Assembly: GCF_002563955.1 (NCBI RefSeq)
Contig: NZ_PDJE01000001.1
Location: 434,001 to 498,000 of the forward strand
Direction: 5' to 3'
Length of the DNA stretch: 64,000 nt
From: Paramicrobacterium agarici
GTDB lineage: Bacteria > Actinomycetota > Actinomycetes > Actinomycetales > Microbacteriaceae
Both the position numbers and the translations under genes were made by a program. Every line of letters begins with the position of its first letter. Positions within the stretch are counted from its first letter, which is position 1. Positions 26,757-35,634 of the stretch are shown one piece after another. The notes beneath the pieces were generated by a model, which saw nothing but the letters and a program-made list of their open reading frames with translations, did no database searches and had not been told where the DNA came from.

Positions 26757-28484
26757 GTGGACGCATCTGATCTGACTCAACTGGGAGGACCGCTCACGAT
26801 CGGTCTTCTCATTCTGTTCTTCGGCGGCACTCTCGTGATGTCGGTCACGATCAGCCGCAAGAAGGAGAACGCTGACGGGTACATGACGGCCGGAAACAAG
26901 ATCGGCTTCGGCATCTCCGCAGCATCCATGACCGCCACGTGGATCTGGGCGTCGTCCATGTATGCGTCCGCCACGTCGGGGTACACCTACGGCATCTCGG
27001 GCCCGATCCACTACGGGCTCTGGGGCGCGCTCATGATCCTTTTGATCTACCCCTTCGGCCGGCGTATTCGCGCCGTCGCTCCCCGTGCACACACCATGGC
27101 CGAAGTCATGCACGCGCGTCATGGCCGCTCGAGCCAGCTCATGCTCGCCGGCTCCAACGTGCTCGGCAGCTTGATCAGCCTCACGTCGAACTTCATCGCG
27201 GGTGGCGCGCTCATCGACATGCTCTCGCCGTTCACGTTCGGCCAGGGCATCCTGATCATCGCCGCAGGTGTACTGCTGTACACGCTCTGGTCGGGTTTCC
27301 GTGCCTCGGTGCTCACGGACTTCGCGCAGGTTCTCGCGATGCTCGGTGCTGTCGTGATCATCATTCCGGCGGTGTTCTTCCTCGCCGGCGGTCCGACCAT
27401 GTTCGTCGAGGGCGCTCAGAACCTCACACCGCAGCAGGGCAACTTCTTCTCGTCTGACGCCTTCCTCAACCAGGGCGCCCCCTACATTGCCGCCGTTCTC
27501 GCGTACGCCATCGGCAACCAGACCATCGCGCAGCGCCTCTTCGCCGTGCGCGAAGACCTCATCAAGAAGACCTTCGTGACGGCAACCGTCGGGTACGGCG
27601 CCACCATCATCGGAATCGGGATGCTGGGCGTCATGGCCCTGTATCTGGGCATCGAGCCTCTCGACGGCGACCCGAACAACCTCGTCCCGCAGATCGCCGC
27701 GAGCTTCCTCGGGCCGGTCATGCTGTGCCTGTTCTTCATCATGATCATCGGCTCGCTCGCATCGACGGCCGACTCCGACCTCGCAGCGCTGTCATCGATC
27801 ATGATGGCCGACGTGTACGGTCAGAACATCGCGGGCAAGGACAAGGCGAACCCTAAGACGATGCTTCTCGTCGGCCGCGTGACCATGATCATCGCCACCG
27901 GTGCCGCGCTCTTCTTCGCGAGCGGTCAGATGAACATTCTCGACCTGCTCGTCTTCGTGGGAGCACTCTGGGGTGCGCTCGTGTTCCCCGTCATCGCAAG
28001 CTTCTACTGGAAGAAGGTCACGAACCTCGCCTTCACGGTGTCGGTGCTCGCCGCCCTCGCGGTGTTCATTCCGGTGCGCTTCTCGTGGATCTCGATGGAT
28101 GGCTTCACGGGCATCTTCTTCGATGTTCTCTCGGTGATCGGCATCGGCATCGTGCTCGGACTCATGGCCTTCGGGTTCTTCGGAAAGCGCGTGGCTTTGA
28201 TCGTGGCGATCGTCGCGATCGCAGCATCCGCCCCTTTCGCCATCGGGTTCCTGCACGATTACGCCGTGCTGTCGGGCTCGCTCGTGGCGTACGCCGTCAG
28301 CACGATCGTTTGCACGGCGATGTCGTTCCGCAGTTCGATGAACTTCGATTTCGACCTCATCAAGAAGCGCACGGGCGACTTCGACACCAACGACCCGAGC
28401 GACAGTGTGATCGAGACGGTCGCACCCACCACAGACCCCGTCGACGATTCAGACGGCCAGTCCGCCGACACGGCGCGGCGCTAA
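26757..28484 (+). CDS. Sodium/solute symporter (SSS family), substrate unknown
   Basis: About 575 residues, ~13-14 membrane segments. SSS features include GYMTAGNKIGFGISAASMTATW in the first part and GSLASTADSDLAALSSIM in TM8, the Na+ site. Overall it looks closer to urea/amine-type SSS carriers than to PutP. GTG 26757 is preferred, because AGGAAGGGA precedes it; ATG 26685 in frame would add 24 residues with no membrane-protein character. It is followed after 9 nt by a 43-residue membrane protein, probably an accessory subunit. Confidence 0.85.
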   Translation: MDASDLTQLGGPLTIGLLILFFGGTLVMSVTISRKKENADGYMTAGNKIGFGISAASMTATWIWASSMYASATSGYTYGISGPIHYGLWGALMILLIYPFGRRIRAVAPRAHTMAEVMHARHGRSSQLMLAGSNVLGSLISLTSNFIAGGALIDMLSPFTFGQGILIIAAGVLLYTLWSGFRASVLTDFAQVLAMLGAVVIIIPAVFFLAGGPTMFVEGAQNLTPQQGNFFSSDAFLNQGAPYIAAVLAYAIGNQTIAQRLFAVREDLIKKTFVTATVGYGATIIGIGMLGVMALYLGIEPLDGDPNNLVPQIAASFLGPVMLCLFFIMIIGSLASTADSDLAALSSIMMADVYGQNIAGKDKANPKTMLLVGRVTMIIATGAALFFASGQMNILDLLVFVGALWGALVFPVIASFYWKKVTNLAFTVSVLAALAVFIPVRFSWISMDGFTGIFFDVLSVIGIGIVLGLMAFGFFGKRVALIVAIVAIAASAPFAIGFLHDYAVLSGSLVAYAVSTIVCTAMSFRSSMNFDFDLIKKRTGDFDTNDPSDSVIETVAPTTDPVDDSDGQSADTARR

Positions 28485-28493
28485 GGAGAAACC

Positions 28494-28625
28494 ATGAACA
28501 TCATTCTGCTCACCCTTTATGTTCTGATCTGGCCGCTCATCGTCGCCGGAACCCTCTACTTCATTGCCAGCGCGTTCTTTCGCGAGTGGAAGGAAGCACG
28601 CCGTGAGGGCCGCCGCCTGATCTAG
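28494..28625 (+). CDS. 43-aa single-helix membrane protein, putative transporter small subunit
   Basis: Tiny protein: a hydrophobic helix (LLTLYVLIWPLIVAGTLYFI) followed by a charged amphipathic tail (FFREWKEARREGRRLI). It starts 9 nt after the symporter stop with the strong box AAGGAGAA. It resembles the small subunits encoded beside some secondary transporters of actinobacteria. The context and intact frame argue for a real subunit of the adjacent SSS carrier. The role in transport is inferred. Confidence 0.82.
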   Translation: MNIILLTLYVLIWPLIVAGTLYFIASAFFREWKEARREGRRLI

Positions 28626-28635
28626 CTGCGTCCCC

Positions 28636-30756
28636 TCACTCGGTTGAGGTCCCGGCCGTCGGCACAGCGCCCGTCACGGCCGGGACCTCTTGCGTGAGCG
28701 GTGCCTCCGCAGCGACCTCGAGCAGCTCCTCCGTCTCGAACTGCTCCTCGCGGTCTTCGCCCCGGAACTGCGTCATGTAGAGGTCGTAGTACGCACCGCG
28801 CCGCTCGAGCAGTTCGTCGTGGGTTCCCTGCTCGACTATTGCGCCGTGCTCCATCACGAGGATGGTGTGCGCGTCGCGAATGGTCGACAGCCTGTGCGCG
28901 ATGACGAACGAGGTGCGGTCGGTGCGCAGCGCCGCCATGGCCTTCTGCACCAGCAGTTCGGTTCGCGTGTCGACCGAGCTCGTCGCCTCGTCGAGAATGA
29001 GCAGCGACGGGTTCGCGAGGAACGCACGGGCGATCGTGATGAGCTGCCGTTCACCGGCCGAGACACTGCCGCCCTCGGCATCCACCACGGTGTCGTATCC
29101 GTCGGGAAGCTGGCGAACGAAGCGATCAACCATCGTCGCCGTCGCGGCATCCACGACCTCATCGTCTGTCGCATCAAGGCGGCCATAGCGGATGTTGTCA
29201 CGGATGGTGCCCTCGAACAGCCAGGTATCCTGAAGCACCATGCCGACTTGCGCGCGCAGCTGCGCCCGCGAGAGTGCACGCGTGTCGATGCCGTCGAGCA
29301 GAATGCGACCGCCCGTGATCTCGTAGAAACGCATCACGAGGTTGACGAGCGTTGTCTTTCCGGCACCGGTCGGGCCGACGATCGCGACGGTCTCGCCCGG
29401 CTGCACGTCGAACGAGACGTCGTCGATGAGCGACGAGTCGGGGTTGTAGCTGAACGTGACATTCTCGAACGTGACGTGTCCGTCGGTCTTCGCGGGCAAC
29501 TCGGCGCGCACGTCGTCGGGCTCCTGCTCGTCGGCGTCGAGCAGCTCGAACGTGCGCTCGGCCGAAGCGACTCCCGACTGCACCATGTTGGCGACGCCGG
29601 CCATCTCGCTGATCGGCTGCGAGAACTCGCGCGAGTACTGGATGAACGCCGTGGCGTCGCCGAGCGTCATCTGCCCCGAGGCGACCCGCAGTCCACCCGC
29701 GACGGCGATGAGCACGTACGAGAGATACGAGACGAATTGCATGGCCGGCATGATCATGCCGGACACGAACTGGGCGCCAAAGGATGCTGTGAAGAGCTTC
29801 TCGTTGCGGTCGTCGAACTCGCGCAGCATCTCGTCATCACGGCCGAACGCGCGCACAAGCTCGAGGCCCGAGTACGTCTCTTCGATGTGACCGTTGAGAT
29901 TGCCCGTGTTCTTCCACTGTGCCGTGAAGAGCTTCTGCGAGCGCACGCCGATCACTCCGGCGATGATGCCCGAGAGCGGCAGCGCAATGAGCGCGAGAAG
30001 CGCAAGCTGCCACGAGACGATGAACATCATGGCCGCGATGCCGATGATCGTGAGCGCCGACTGCACGAGCTGCGAGAACGCCTGTTGCAGAGACGCCTGC
30101 ACGTTGTCGACGTCGTTCGTGACGCGCGACATCAGGTCTCCGCGCTGACGCGTGTCGAAGTAGCTGAGCGGCAGGCGGTTGAGCTTGACCTCGATATCTT
30201 CACGCAGCCGGTAGACAACACGCATGACGAGGGCGTTCAGAATGAAGCCCTGTGCCCACATGAGAATCGAGGCGACGATGTACATGCCGAGCACGATGAA
30301 GATGAGGCGGCTCAGTTCGACGAAGTCGATGCCCTGCCCGGGCACGACGTCGGCCGTCGCGAGCATCTGAGCGTAGTCGCCCTGCCCCGCAGCTTCGGCC
30401 TGCGCGATGATCGTCTCGAGGGGAACGCCCTCGGGCAGCTGAGCGCCGATGATGCCGTTGAAGATCACGTCCATCGCCGCGCCGAGCACCTTGGGCGCGA
30501 TCACCGTGAGCACGACAGACCCCACCACGAGCAGCACGACGAGGATCATGCCGGCGCGCTCAGGCTTGAGCAGGCCGATCAGGCGCTTCGTCGACGGCCA
30601 GAAGTGCTGGGCCTTCTTGGCGGGAGCGTCGCCGAACATGTCACTGTCGCCCTGAACTGGCGTGTACTCCAGCAGCTCGTCGTCAGTCTTCGCGGCTTCA
30701 GCCTCGGCGATTCCGGATGCTGTGGAAGCGGCGTTCTTCTTCTCTCGGCGCGCCAT
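28636..30756 (-). CDS. ABC exporter half-transporter (permease-ATPase fusion), second subunit
   Basis: 706 residues: a long charged N-terminal extension (about 60 residues), six membrane helices, and an ATPase domain with Walker A GPTGAGKTTLVNLV, signature SVSAGERQLITIARA and Walker B LLILDEATSSVD. The family exports drugs, lipids or peptides. It starts inside the stop codon of the upstream half-transporter (TGATG), so the two form a heterodimer. The C-terminal coding sequence contains a terminator-like hairpin shared with the convergent symporter operon. Confidence 0.93.
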   Translation of the reverse strand: MARREKKNAASTASGIAEAEAAKTDDELLEYTPVQGDSDMFGDAPAKKAQHFWPSTKRLIGLLKPERAGMILVVLLVVGSVVLTVIAPKVLGAAMDVIFNGIIGAQLPEGVPLETIIAQAEAAGQGDYAQMLATADVVPGQGIDFVELSRLIFIVLGMYIVASILMWAQGFILNALVMRVVYRLREDIEVKLNRLPLSYFDTRQRGDLMSRVTNDVDNVQASLQQAFSQLVQSALTIIGIAAMMFIVSWQLALLALIALPLSGIIAGVIGVRSQKLFTAQWKNTGNLNGHIEETYSGLELVRAFGRDDEMLREFDDRNEKLFTASFGAQFVSGMIMPAMQFVSYLSYVLIAVAGGLRVASGQMTLGDATAFIQYSREFSQPISEMAGVANMVQSGVASAERTFELLDADEQEPDDVRAELPAKTDGHVTFENVTFSYNPDSSLIDDVSFDVQPGETVAIVGPTGAGKTTLVNLVMRFYEITGGRILLDGIDTRALSRAQLRAQVGMVLQDTWLFEGTIRDNIRYGRLDATDDEVVDAATATMVDRFVRQLPDGYDTVVDAEGGSVSAGERQLITIARAFLANPSLLILDEATSSVDTRTELLVQKAMAALRTDRTSFVIAHRLSTIRDAHTILVMEHGAIVEQGTHDELLERRGAYYDLYMTQFRGEDREEQFETEELLEVAAEAPLTQEVPAVTGAVPTAGTSTE
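28646..28689. terminator. Hairpin terminator inside the 3' end of the ABC gene
   Basis: Perfect 14-bp stem (GAGGTCCCGGCCGT / ACGGCCGGGACCTC) with a 16-nt loop. It lies within the last ~15 codons of the minus-strand ABC gene and 20 nt past the plus-strand symporter operon, followed on the plus strand by TTGCG. The only place for a terminator between these convergent genes is inside the coding sequence. Confidence 0.7.
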
Positions 30757-32489
30757 CAGCGCACTCCTTCCACGCTGAGCTGCGATTCGACGATCTCTTG
30801 ATACGTCTCGTTCGATTCCAGAAGCTCATCGTGCGTTCCTCGCCCGACGATGACCCCCGTGTCGAGAACGATGATCTCGTCGGCCTCGCGAATGGTCGAC
30901 ACGCGTTGCGCAACGACGATCACGGCAGCATCTGTGATCGACTCGGCGAGCGCTTCGCGCAGTCGGGCGTCAGTGGAGACGTCGAGGGCCGAGAACGAAT
31001 CGTCGAACAGAAACACCTTCGGCTGGGCGACAAGGGCGCGGGCGATGCAGAGGCGCTGACGCTGTCCGCCTGAGACGTTCGTGCCGCCCTGAGAGACGGG
31101 GTCGTCGAGGCCCTTGGGCTTCGCGGCGACGAAGTCGTCGGCCTGCGCAATGCGCAGCGCCTCCCACAGTTCGTCGTCCGTCGCGTCCGGTCTTCCGAAT
31201 CGCAGGTTCGAGGCGATGGTACCCGCGAACAGGTAGGGCTTCTGCGGCACAAGGCCGATCACACTCGCGCGCTGGGCACGCGTCAGCTCGGCGACCGACG
31301 AACCGTCGATTGTGATGCTTCCCGACTGCACGTCGTACAGATTGGGAATGAGATTGACGAGCGTCGTCTTGCCCGCTCCCGTGGAGCCGACGATCGCGGT
31401 CGTCTTTCCGGGTTCTGCCGTGAAGCTGACGTCGTCGAGAACGGGGCGCTCGGCACCGGGGTAGCCGAACGTGACGTGGTCGAAGACGACGCGCCCGGTC
31501 TCGGGCGTTGGCAGCTTCTGCTCGGTCGGCGGCAGATGATCGTTCTCGCGCAGCACGTCGTCGATGCGCTCGGCACATACAACGGCGCGCGGGATCATCA
31601 TGACCATGAACACGCCCATCATGACGGCGACGAGAATCTGCAGAAGGTACTGCAGAAACGCGGTGAGCGATCCGACTTCCATGGCGCCGTCGTCGACGCG
31701 GTGCCCGCCGAACCACAGCACGGCGGCTGTTGCGAGGTGCAGCACCATCATGATGACGGGGAACATCAGCACGAAGATGTTGCCGACGCGCACGGACACT
31801 CGAGTGATCTGCTCGTTCGCGGTGCGGTAGCGGGCCGTCTCGTGCGGCTCGCGCACGAAGGCACGGATGACGCGGATCCCGACGATCTGCTCACGCAGCA
31901 CGCCGTTGATGGTGTCGATGCGGTCCTGCATTTCGCGGAAGAGCGGGAGCAGGAGCTTCACGAGGATGCCGACGATGACGAAGAGCACCGGAACGGAGAC
32001 CCACACGAGCCACGAGAGTCCGACGTCTTCGCGCAGCGCCATGATGATGCCACCGATGCACATGATGGGCGTGGACACCATGAAGTTGAGCGTCATAAGC
32101 ACGAGCATCTGCACCTGCTGCACGTCGTTGGTGTTGCGCGTGATCAGAGTTGCGGTGCCGAAGCGGCCCACCTCGAGTGCTGACAGCTTGTCGACCTTGC
32201 GGTAGACGGCGCGCCTCAGGTCACGCCCGACGGCCATGCCGACGCGGGCGCCACAGTAGATCGCCGAGATGGCAGCGATGATCTGCGCGAAGCAGACGGC
32301 GAGCATCACCATCCCGGTGTTCCAGATGAACTCGGTATCACCCTTGGCGATGCCCTCGTCGATGATGCGGGCATTGAGGCTGGGCAGGTACAGCGTCGCG
32401 ATCGTCGATGCGAGTTGAAGCACGACGACGCCGATGATCCACGGCCAATACGGCCGGGCATAGTGAAGTGAAAGGCGGAGGAGGGCCAC
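30756..32489 (-). CDS. ABC exporter half-transporter (permease-ATPase fusion), first subunit
   Basis: 577 residues, GTG start. Six membrane helices, then an ATPase with Walker A GSTGAGKTTLVNLI, signature TNVSGGQRQRLCIARA and Walker B VFLFDDSFSALD. The residue after Walker B is Asp where Glu is usual (LFDDS), a degenerate site common to one half of heterodimeric exporters; the partner gene keeps LILDE. A TAGACT hexamer lies 7 nt before the GTG, so the transcript may be leaderless. Confidence 0.93.
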   Translation of the reverse strand: MALLRLSLHYARPYWPWIIGVVVLQLASTIATLYLPSLNARIIDEGIAKGDTEFIWNTGMVMLAVCFAQIIAAISAIYCGARVGMAVGRDLRRAVYRKVDKLSALEVGRFGTATLITRNTNDVQQVQMLVLMTLNFMVSTPIMCIGGIIMALREDVGLSWLVWVSVPVLFVIVGILVKLLLPLFREMQDRIDTINGVLREQIVGIRVIRAFVREPHETARYRTANEQITRVSVRVGNIFVLMFPVIMMVLHLATAAVLWFGGHRVDDGAMEVGSLTAFLQYLLQILVAVMMGVFMVMMIPRAVVCAERIDDVLRENDHLPPTEQKLPTPETGRVVFDHVTFGYPGAERPVLDDVSFTAEPGKTTAIVGSTGAGKTTLVNLIPNLYDVQSGSITIDGSSVAELTRAQRASVIGLVPQKPYLFAGTIASNLRFGRPDATDDELWEALRIAQADDFVAAKPKGLDDPVSQGGTNVSGGQRQRLCIARALVAQPKVFLFDDSFSALDVSTDARLREALAESITDAAVIVVAQRVSTIREADEIIVLDTGVIVGRGTHDELLESNETYQEIVESQLSVEGVR

Positions 32490-32614
32490 GAGAGTCTAGT
32501 CCTGACGTTGCTTTTTCGCCTGCCGAAAATTGGCGAGCGTATGAGCATAACTCAGAACGAGCTGCTCGATCTATCCGCCTTAAGGGGGATATTCGGCGCC
32601 ATGCAACCTTCGGC

Positions 32615-33064
32615 TTATCCCGTCGACCCGGCGAGCAGACCCATTACCTCGTCGGGGTAGATCGGCACCTGCTCAGAGCTGTCGTCGAACGAGCGCCACA
32701 CGACCGGAACGATCGATCCATCGCTCTCGGTGAGCGTCGCGCCGGTGGCCGCCGGTTCGGGGTCAAAACGCCCGGTGTATACGAAGACAATCTCGTGACC
32801 GCACACACCGTCGATCTTGAAGATATTCTCCACCACGCCGAGATACCGCAGGTCGCGGATCGACGCTGAGAGCTCTTCGCTCACCTCTCGTTCGACAGCT
32901 GCCCTGTGCGATTCACCGAACTCGACGCTGCCCCCGATGAGCCGATGGAATCCGCTCGGATTCTCTGCCGTCGGCGCATTGAGACTTACCGCGTGCGCGG
33001 TGCCCTCAGCATTTGGCGCAATGAGCATGGCCTTCACCCGGATGCGGCTTCGATCGATCGACAT
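32615..33064 (-). CDS. Nudix hydrolase
   Basis: 149 residues. The Nudix box GGSVEFGESHRAAVEREVSE-EL is complete (G-x5-E-x7-REVSEEL), so hydrolysis of a nucleoside diphosphate derivative is expected. N-terminal strand IRVKAMLIAP and C-terminal VPVVWRSFDD complete the fold. The substrate is unknown. It stands alone between the ABC exporter operon and the divergent VOC gene. Confidence 0.9.
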   Translation of the reverse strand: MSIDRSRIRVKAMLIAPNAEGTAHAVSLNAPTAENPSGFHRLIGGSVEFGESHRAAVEREVSEELSASIRDLRYLGVVENIFKIDGVCGHEIVFVYTGRFDPEPAATGATLTESDGSIVPVVWRSFDDSSEQVPIYPDEVMGLLAGSTG

Positions 33065-33154
33065 CCGATCATGTTATGCCAGACGGGCACACACGACGAC
33101 AAGGCCGGATCCTTTCGGTGCAGAGCCTTTCGGTCTCGACGTGAGAAGAGTCGC

Positions 33155-33185
33155 TTGACCCTCACGCGACGTCAGGCTTCACGAT
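33155..33185 (+). promoter_or_regulatory. MerR-type promoter with 19-bp spacer
   Basis: A -35 element TTGACC (33155-33160) and a -10-like CACGAT (33180-33185) are separated by 19 bp. The spacer holds the dyad CCTCACG-CGA-CGTCAGG (33160-33176; one mismatch per arm pair). The over-long spacer with a central dyad is the known architecture of promoters activated by MerR-family proteins through DNA twisting. The ATG of the VOC gene lies at 33193, only 7 nt after the -10, so the transcript should be leaderless. A MerR/TipA-like gene is the second gene downstream. Confidence 0.65.
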
Positions 33186-33192
33186 TGTCGGC

Positions 33193-33729
33193 ATGACACA
33201 CACAACCGACGACGCACCGTTCTACAACGCATTCGAGATCAGCCCTGTCCCGCCGCCGGGGCCGGACGCGACGCCGCCTGACCTCTACCGCGGCATCTAC
33301 GGCATGCCCATGTTCGTGACGATTCCGACGGCTGACCTGGCAGCATCCGTCGATTTCTGGACCCGAGGACTCGGCTTCATCGATCTCTTCATGACGCCGG
33401 GCGTCATGTCGCACATGCGGCGGTGGGCCTTTCAAGACGCACTGCTCGTGGCGGGAGAACCCGCGGATGGTGAGCCGGCCATGACCGTAAGCTTCTCGTG
33501 CGTGCTCAGCGAGCTCGACGCGATCGCCGACGCCTGCGAGAAGCTCGTTCCCGGCTGTACGACCGGACCCCGCGCCATGCCGTGGCCCACGGTCGACCTC
33601 GAGGTGCGAACCCCCGAGAACACGCGCGTGATCATCACCGCCGCGAGAGGCGTCGACCCGCGCAGCGACGAAGCCCAGGCCCTGCGCGAGGCCGGGTACG
33701 GGGTTCCCGACGCCGACGAGGAGGCGTAA
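33193..33729 (+). CDS. VOC family protein
   Basis: 178 residues. A VOC module begins at MFVTIPTADLAASVDFWTRG and runs to PWPTVDLEVRTPENTRVIIT; a 35-residue Pro-rich N-terminal extension precedes it. It is the first gene behind the MerR-type promoter and probably binds or modifies the same compound that the regulator senses. Drug-binding VOC proteins give resistance by sequestration, but the ligand is not readable here. Confidence 0.82.
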   Translation: MTHTTDDAPFYNAFEISPVPPPGPDATPPDLYRGIYGMPMFVTIPTADLAASVDFWTRGLGFIDLFMTPGVMSHMRRWAFQDALLVAGEPADGEPAMTVSFSCVLSELDAIADACEKLVPGCTTGPRAMPWPTVDLEVRTPENTRVIITAARGVDPRSDEAQALREAGYGVPDADEEA

Positions 33730-33740
33730 GACTGGATGCT

Positions 33741-34556
33741 GTGAGCACACACTCCCGTGACGAGGCCGCCGTGAGCGGCCTCACCGTGGGTGCCGTGGCA
33801 CACCGCACGGGAGTAACCGTACGCACTCTGCACCACTGGGACGACATCGGCCTCGTGACTCCAAGCGCACGGTCGAGCGCGGGGTACCGGCAGTACGGCC
33901 CTCGAGATCTCGCGCGCGTGCACCGCGTGCTGATCTACCGCGAGCTCGGGCTGCCCCTCGAGAGCATTCGCGAGGTCCTCAACTCTGACGCGACACTGTC
34001 GGCGGCCACGCTTCGCGCCCAGCGCGACCAGCTGGAGCAGCGCATCGCCGACCTGCAGAGCATGCAACGTGCGCTCGATCGCATGATCGGTGCCGTTGAC
34101 GAGGGAATCCTGCTCTCGGCCGATGAGCAGCTGCGTATCTTCGGCGAGACGTGGGATCCTGCGTGGACGAAGCAGGCCCGCGATACCTGGGGCGACACCG
34201 AGCAGTGGGCGCAGTACGCCGAGCGCGCGGCGAATCGTGACACGCGCGATTGGGAGGAGATCGCCGAGCAGACGCGCCGGCTCGACACCATGCTCGCCGA
34301 CGCGATGCGCCGCGGCGTACGGGCAGGCATGAGCGAAGCAAACGAGCTCGCCGAGGCGCACAGGCGGTCGATGAGCCGGTACTTCGACTGCAGCGTCTCG
34401 ATGCACGTGTGCATTGGGCGGCGGTGCGCCAGTGACCCGGACTTTCGCGCCCACTTCGACACCATTGCGCCCGGCCTCGCCGTGTGGCTGCGCGACGTCA
34501 TTGACGCGAACGCCCGCGAGCACGGCGTCGATCCCGACAGCGCCACCTGGGAGTAG
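33741..34556 (+). CDS. MerR-family regulator with TipAS-like effector domain
   Basis: 271 residues with the GTG at 33741 (a second in-frame GTG at 33771 is equally plausible). MerR DNA-binding domain: LTVGAVAHRTGVTVRTLHHWDDIGLVTPSARSSAGYRQY, then the dimer helix LEQRIADLQSMQRALDRMI. The C-terminal half (WGDTEQWAQYAERAA ... YFDCSVSMHVCIGRRCASDPDFRAHFD) matches the TipAS antibiotic-recognition domain of TipA. It follows the VOC gene by 11 nt and likely activates the promoter in front of it. Confidence 0.9.
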   Translation: MSTHSRDEAAVSGLTVGAVAHRTGVTVRTLHHWDDIGLVTPSARSSAGYRQYGPRDLARVHRVLIYRELGLPLESIREVLNSDATLSAATLRAQRDQLEQRIADLQSMQRALDRMIGAVDEGILLSADEQLRIFGETWDPAWTKQARDTWGDTEQWAQYAERAANRDTRDWEEIAEQTRRLDTMLADAMRRGVRAGMSEANELAEAHRRSMSRYFDCSVSMHVCIGRRCASDPDFRAHFDTIAPGLAVWLRDVIDANAREHGVDPDSATWE

Positions 34557-34647
34557 TGACTCCTGCGAGCATCGAGGTTGCTGCAAGCGCGCGGCGATGT
34601 CGCACGAGCACGATACGCTGACGGAAAGCTCACGAGAGAGGACCGCC

Positions 34648-35634
34648 GTGGCAGAACCTAGCGACGCTTCGCCCCAGGAGGGAATCGTCGTCGACGGTGT
34701 CGCTCGGTCATTCGGCCGCGTTCACGCTGTTCGCCAAGCGAGTTTCACCGTGCCTCACGGGAGCATCACGGGGCTCGTCGGGCCCAACGGAGCAGGCAAG
34801 ACGACACTTCTGCTCATGCTCGCCACCTTGCTGCGGCCGGATTCCGGCAGCATCCATGTCGCCGGAGCCGACCCCGTCGCTGACCCTGTTGCGGTGCGTT
34901 CGCGCATCGGGTGGATGCCAGACAGTCTCGGCACCTGGTCGTCGCTGAGTCCCCGCACGGCGCTCAAAACGATCGGCCGCATGTACGGCCTCAGCGCGCA
35001 GGCGTCCCGCGAGCGCGCGGCAGAGTTGCTCGACACCGTGGGACTCGCTCCCCTCGCCGATCAGCCGGCGCGCGTTCTCTCGCGCGGGCAGAAGCAGCGC
35101 CTCAGCCTCGCTCGCGCCATCGTTCACTCGCCGCGCGTGCTGCTCCTCGACGAACCCGCATCAGGACTCGATCCCGTTGCCCGCGCCGAGCTTCGCACGC
35201 TGCTGCGCCGCATCGCCGACGACGGTGCGGCCATCCTGGTCTCGAGTCACGAGCTCGCCGAGCTCGAAGAGATCTCGGATGCCGCCGTCTACATGTCCGC
35301 TGGCGTGACGGCCTCGAGCGAGGCAGTCTCGCGCGCGGCCACAACGGCTCGGCAGTGGCGCATTCGAACGCTCGAGGCAGCGCCGCTCGTGCAGACGCTG
35401 CAGCAGATCGGCGTCACCCCAGAAAACATCGCCTCCGACAACCGAGGAACCCTCGTGAGCGTCACCGGGGAAGCCGATGCCGCACAGCTGCTCAACGCCC
35501 TCGTCGCCGCGGGAGCGCCCGTCACGTCGTTTGCGCCCGCTGTGGGCGAGTTCGAGCACACGTTCCGCGATCTCACCCAGAGCAGCGCGGTCCACCAGCA
35601 TCCGCACCCCGACGACTCCGGAGGAGCACAGTGA
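34648..35634 (+). CDS. ABC transporter ATP-binding protein
   Basis: 328 residues. Walker A GPNGAGKTTLLLML, signature LSRGQKQRLSLARAIV, Walker B VLLLDEPASGLDP and the switch His in LVSSHELAELEE. A C-terminal DrrA-like extension follows. GTG 34648 has GAGAGGA 6 nt before it and is preferred over the in-frame ATG at 34597. The stop overlaps the permease start (GTGA). The gene follows the TipA-like regulator on the same strand, suggesting drug efflux under its control. Confidence 0.9.
   Translation: MAEPSDASPQEGIVVDGVARSFGRVHAVRQASFTVPHGSITGLVGPNGAGKTTLLLMLATLLRPDSGSIHVAGADPVADPVAVRSRIGWMPDSLGTWSSLSPRTALKTIGRMYGLSAQASRERAAELLDTVGLAPLADQPARVLSRGQKQRLSLARAIVHSPRVLLLDEPASGLDPVARAELRTLLRRIADDGAAILVSSHELAELEEISDAAVYMSAGVTASSEAVSRAATTARQWRIRTLEAAPLVQTLQQIGVTPENIASDNRGTLVSVTGEADAAQLLNALVAAGAPVTSFAPAVGEFEHTFRDLTQSSAVHQHPHPDDSGGAQ

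Noticed and set aside
28690..30801. 703-codon plus-strand open frame opposite the ABC exporter gene
   Set aside because: Composition is the Arg/His/Asp-rich pattern of antisense frames in high-GC DNA; the minus strand carries complete ABC motifs.
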